Origin: G039029935 sp039029935
GTDB taxonomy: Bacteria > Chloroflexota > Anaerolineae > Caldilineales > Caldilineaceae
Direction of reading: 5' to 3'
DNA length: 6,984 nucleotides
Assembly (NCBI GenBank): GCA_039029935.1
Contig: JBCCFC010000724.1
Span: 1-6,984, forward strand
The position numbers and the translations under genes were made by a program. This document shows positions 6,301 through 6,984 of this stretch, piece by piece. The notes beneath the pieces were generated by a model, which ran no database searches, had not been told where the DNA came from, and was given only the letters and a program-made list of their open reading frames with translations. Numbering within the stretch: the first letter of the stretch is position 1; every line of letters starts with the position of its first letter.

Positions 6301-6915
6301 TTCTATTTTGCGTACTCGATGGTTAGCGAAGTCAGAAACGAAGAGATTCCTATCACTATCCACTGACATATGCCTTGGCTCCCAAAATTGTGCGTTGGTT
6401 GCAGGACCATTATCACCACTGTAGCCCGCAACTCCAGTCCCTGCAATTGTTGTAATAATGCCTGTACTCAGACTCACCTTGCGTATTCGATGACCACCAA
6501 GCTCGGCAATAAATAAGTTCTCATTATTATCTATGCTCAAACCAAAAGGGATACGGAGTTGGGCATTAATAGCAAGACCATTATCACCAGTACTGCCCGC
6601 AACCCCAGTCCCTGCAATTGTTGTAATAATGCCCGTTGCATGATGGATTTTGCGGATACGATGATTATGGCTATCAGTAAAGTAGATATTGCCAACGTAA
6701 TCTACGACGATAGAACTTGGGCGATAAATTATAGCGTTGACCGCAAGACCACCATCGCCACTATACCCAGCACCTCCTGCTCCAACCACAGTGGTGATAA
6801 TACCTGTTGTACCATCTACCCTATGGATTCGATTGTCATAGTAACTAGCAGTTTGTCGGAGAGCATATATAGCACAGCACGATTGGAACACAATGAGATT
6901 TATTGAGTTATCCAA
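3277..6915 (-). CDS. Giant multidomain extracellular peptidase C11 (clostripain-like) protein, main part
   Basis: A 1212-residue ORF from a TTG at 6913-6915. Domains in order: three NHL repeats of exactly 57 residues (about 27-206, each with TGIITT and an NHRIRKI-like end), a probable beta-propeller; plant-type leucine-rich region (215-347, with CSWHGVACNDNHVTELRLSNN and LSGAIPAELGDL); DUF11/conserved repeat domain (353-452); peptidase C11, clostripain-like (about 474-880), starting TLVLLYAVGDNNLA, with catalytic His590 in SVVGHGNGW and Cys667 in YLDMCSMAMVE; golvesin/xanthan-lyase-like C-terminal domain (920-1056, with NRATNVPVDISHANG and VIADAVRFVAVD); and a cohesin-like domain (from about 1066) broken after G1190. 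C11 enzymes are cysteine endopeptidases, usually cutting after Arg or Lys; here probably secreted. After G1190 (GGG, 3346-3348) the frame drifts into a short unrelated tail ending RHQPH, and the true continuation lies in the -1 frame. The start is unsafe: no ribosome site, no clear signal peptide, and the frame stays open to the right edge, so the 5' end may lie outside. Confidence 0.85.
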   Translation of the reverse strand: MDNSINLIVFQSCCAIYALRQTASYYDNRIHRVDGTTGIITTVVGAGGAGYSGDGGLAVNAIIYRPSSIVVDYVGNIYFTDSHNHRIRKIHHATGIITTIAGTGVAGSTGDNGLAINAQLRIPFGLSIDNNENLFIAELGGHRIRKVSLSTGIITTIAGTGVAGYSGDNGPATNAQFWEPRHMSVDSDRNLFVSDFANHRVRKIEGIAAKSFTNCASIDEMSVTECEALVALYSSTDGDNWTNNTDWLQTTTPCSWHGVACNDNHVTELRLSNNQLSGAIPAELGDLTKLIMIQVDQNDLSGPLPQTVIRLNILNQFYFDNTDLCEPVNIEVQNWLSSINDLVRTNELCITPLHMEKTVSQSVVQVGDELLYSIRLTATVPLSNVNLSDELPVGLTYVENSVSGGATDVNGEIQYQGSLPTGVHVIAYRAIVNDDLFPGGLVNNTAIVTAQVSQEYPLTLQHSATIVRPSSAKGKTLVLLYAVGDNNLANSILDLMNHAEQAAGNENLIIRALLDGPGDDDTYVYELEPDQNLFCPNYMDTSCDGLYVLGENYWSWADDTASYYSLAQFVASGMTAYPDAEKVILSVVGHGNGWAPNIFNAQPGDWEDGSGGPRTIREEGPVVSRLGGMLHDDNPSNSLPTKKFAQALYDVTQATGRTIDLLYLDMCSMAMVEVLYEVRNSVDYVLASESITWDAMIYDELLNAIDEDMEAEAIGRAWHHILSETFRQGGYPFTLSLSSTEHIGGLLDALNTLANSLIALLPDHKDRIEQAVFDSECFESNYDGVIDDYDTYCDLGSLLNQLQVQFSGYNQTVVSAAAYAFDILTDDIVLANDFTGNDPQYDTNVTPSWQDIHGVSIYFPLHKEEKQRYYNKYHLHFAKDGQWDELIATYWDGDTGDYIPLEECEDTHTCPELGDPQPTLPVIIIDNDDHERLTIVGDWMHSVIIDEFYKDGYLHNQDDRQNEQSIQFTPVFSQTCDYRVEQRWTAHPNRATNVPVDISHANGVTTVLVNQQQNGGQWNALGTYRFNQGSSGYVKIRTDGVDGHVIADAVRFVAVDCDGTMTDGATVYVESSPMTMAVGISETITIMLDTIGYPANAVMVHGRIDPAFVEVLAISGNHSTFNVPIIQPDYDMSTGVFTYAASQFNTTTEDTFPVLELVVKPLQPTNAEGVLVEFLSDFPATHISDPDPDGTSLAAQSTAQFISWMLFRHQPH
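3344..3352 (-). other. Frameshift site splitting the giant surface protein gene
   Basis: On the reverse strand the main frame reads GAT GGG ACA TCT (D-G-T-S) here. The other frame has a TGA at 3350-3352 and then opens as TGG GAC ATC TTT (W-D-I-F), running on into the dockerin half. Adding one G to the GGG run at 3346-3348 gives GAT GGG GAC ATC, that is D-G-D-I-F-G-G-A-V-N-G, a natural continuation of the cohesin-like domain. The overlap in which a switch is possible is only 3277-3349. A one-base loss in a homopolymer, either real or an assembly error, is the simplest reading. The joined protein would be about 1540 residues from the TTG. Confidence 0.8.
6434..6633 (-). repeat. Direct repeat within NHL-coding region (29-base perfect copies, period 171)
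   Basis: Bases 6434-6462 and 6605-6633 are identical over 29 bases and lie 171 bases apart, which is 57 codons. They encode the TGIITTIAGTG start of the second and third NHL units; a diverged third copy at about 6776-6804 encodes TGIITTVVGAG. The exact codon-level identity shows recent duplication or homogenisation of propeller units, and makes this part prone to expansion, contraction or assembly collapse. Confidence 0.85.
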
Positions 6916-6984
6916 AAGGCAATGATAGAAGAGATTGACGAAAGGGTTGAAAAAAAGTAAACTAAGAATAATTATGTAAATAGG
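6916..6984 (-). other. Unresolved upstream part of the giant gene at the window edge
   Basis: Reading leftward in the frame of the giant gene, no stop occurs from the right edge to the TTG at 6915. The 23 codons are hydrophobic (IYIIILSLLFF near the start, then NPFVNLFYHC) and contain no ATG. This could be an AT-rich 5' leader, a signal-peptide-like segment of a longer gene, or sequence displaced by another lesion. No convincing promoter or ribosome binding site was seen here. Confidence 0.35.

Noticed and set aside
6434..6633. CRISPR-like repeat pair
   Set aside because: The two identical 29-base copies sit in frame in a coding repeat with a 171-base period and conserved protein sequence between them; no spacer pattern or cas gene is present.
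6559..6906. 115-codon forward ORF opposite the NHL repeats
   Set aside because: It is rich in Thr, Ile, Cys and Asn, as expected from the reverse complement of the repeated NHL sequence, and has no independent support.

Overview
The window looks like a bacterial chromosome segment of moderate GC, probably from an environmental or filamentous member of the Chloroflexota. That guess rests on the very large mosaic surface protein (NHL, LRR, DUF11, clostripain, golvesin-like, cohesin and dockerin modules) and on its C-terminal aromatic-L-P-L/I-V type motifs, which I associate with exported Chloroflexota proteins. It is not proven by the sequence alone.

Layout from left to right. (1) 1-322, minus: the first 107 codons of a P-loop ATPase that runs off the left edge, with a consensus-like promoter at 381-408 overlapping the end of the next gene. 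(2) 402-1208, minus: a short-chain dehydrogenase/reductase of the type that has lost the Tyr-Lys catalytic pair. It is preceded in the same frame, separated only by one TAA, by a possible 40-codon small ORF (1209-1331). (3) 1332-1381: a short divergent control region with a near-palindrome. (4) 1382-2185, plus: an enoyl-CoA hydratase/isomerase (crotonase) family protein lacking both classical catalytic glutamates. (5) 2191-2228: a strong bidirectional terminator between convergent genes. (6) 2294 to the right edge, minus: a giant secreted or cell-surface protein now split into two overlapping ORFs (3277-6915 and 2294-3307) by an apparent one-base deletion in a G run at 3346-3348. Restoring one base joins them into about 1540 codons: three NHL repeats, plant-type LRR, DUF11, peptidase C11 (His/Cys dyad visible), golvesin-like domain, cohesin-like domain, carboxypeptidase-regulatory-like domain, type I dockerin with two calcium loops, second cohesin-like domain, and tandem FLPL-type motifs.

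Functionally, the SDR and the crotonase are divergently arranged and may both act on acyl-CoA or related substrates, but both have non-standard active sites, so substrate and reaction cannot be stated. The giant protein is most likely an extracellular cysteine endopeptidase with adhesive and interaction modules. The most notable points are the single lesion that splits it, the presence of cohesin and dockerin modules in the same chain as a C11 peptidase, and the in-frame small ORF in front of the SDR. I saw no tRNA, rRNA, CRISPR array, insertion sequence or phage gene.
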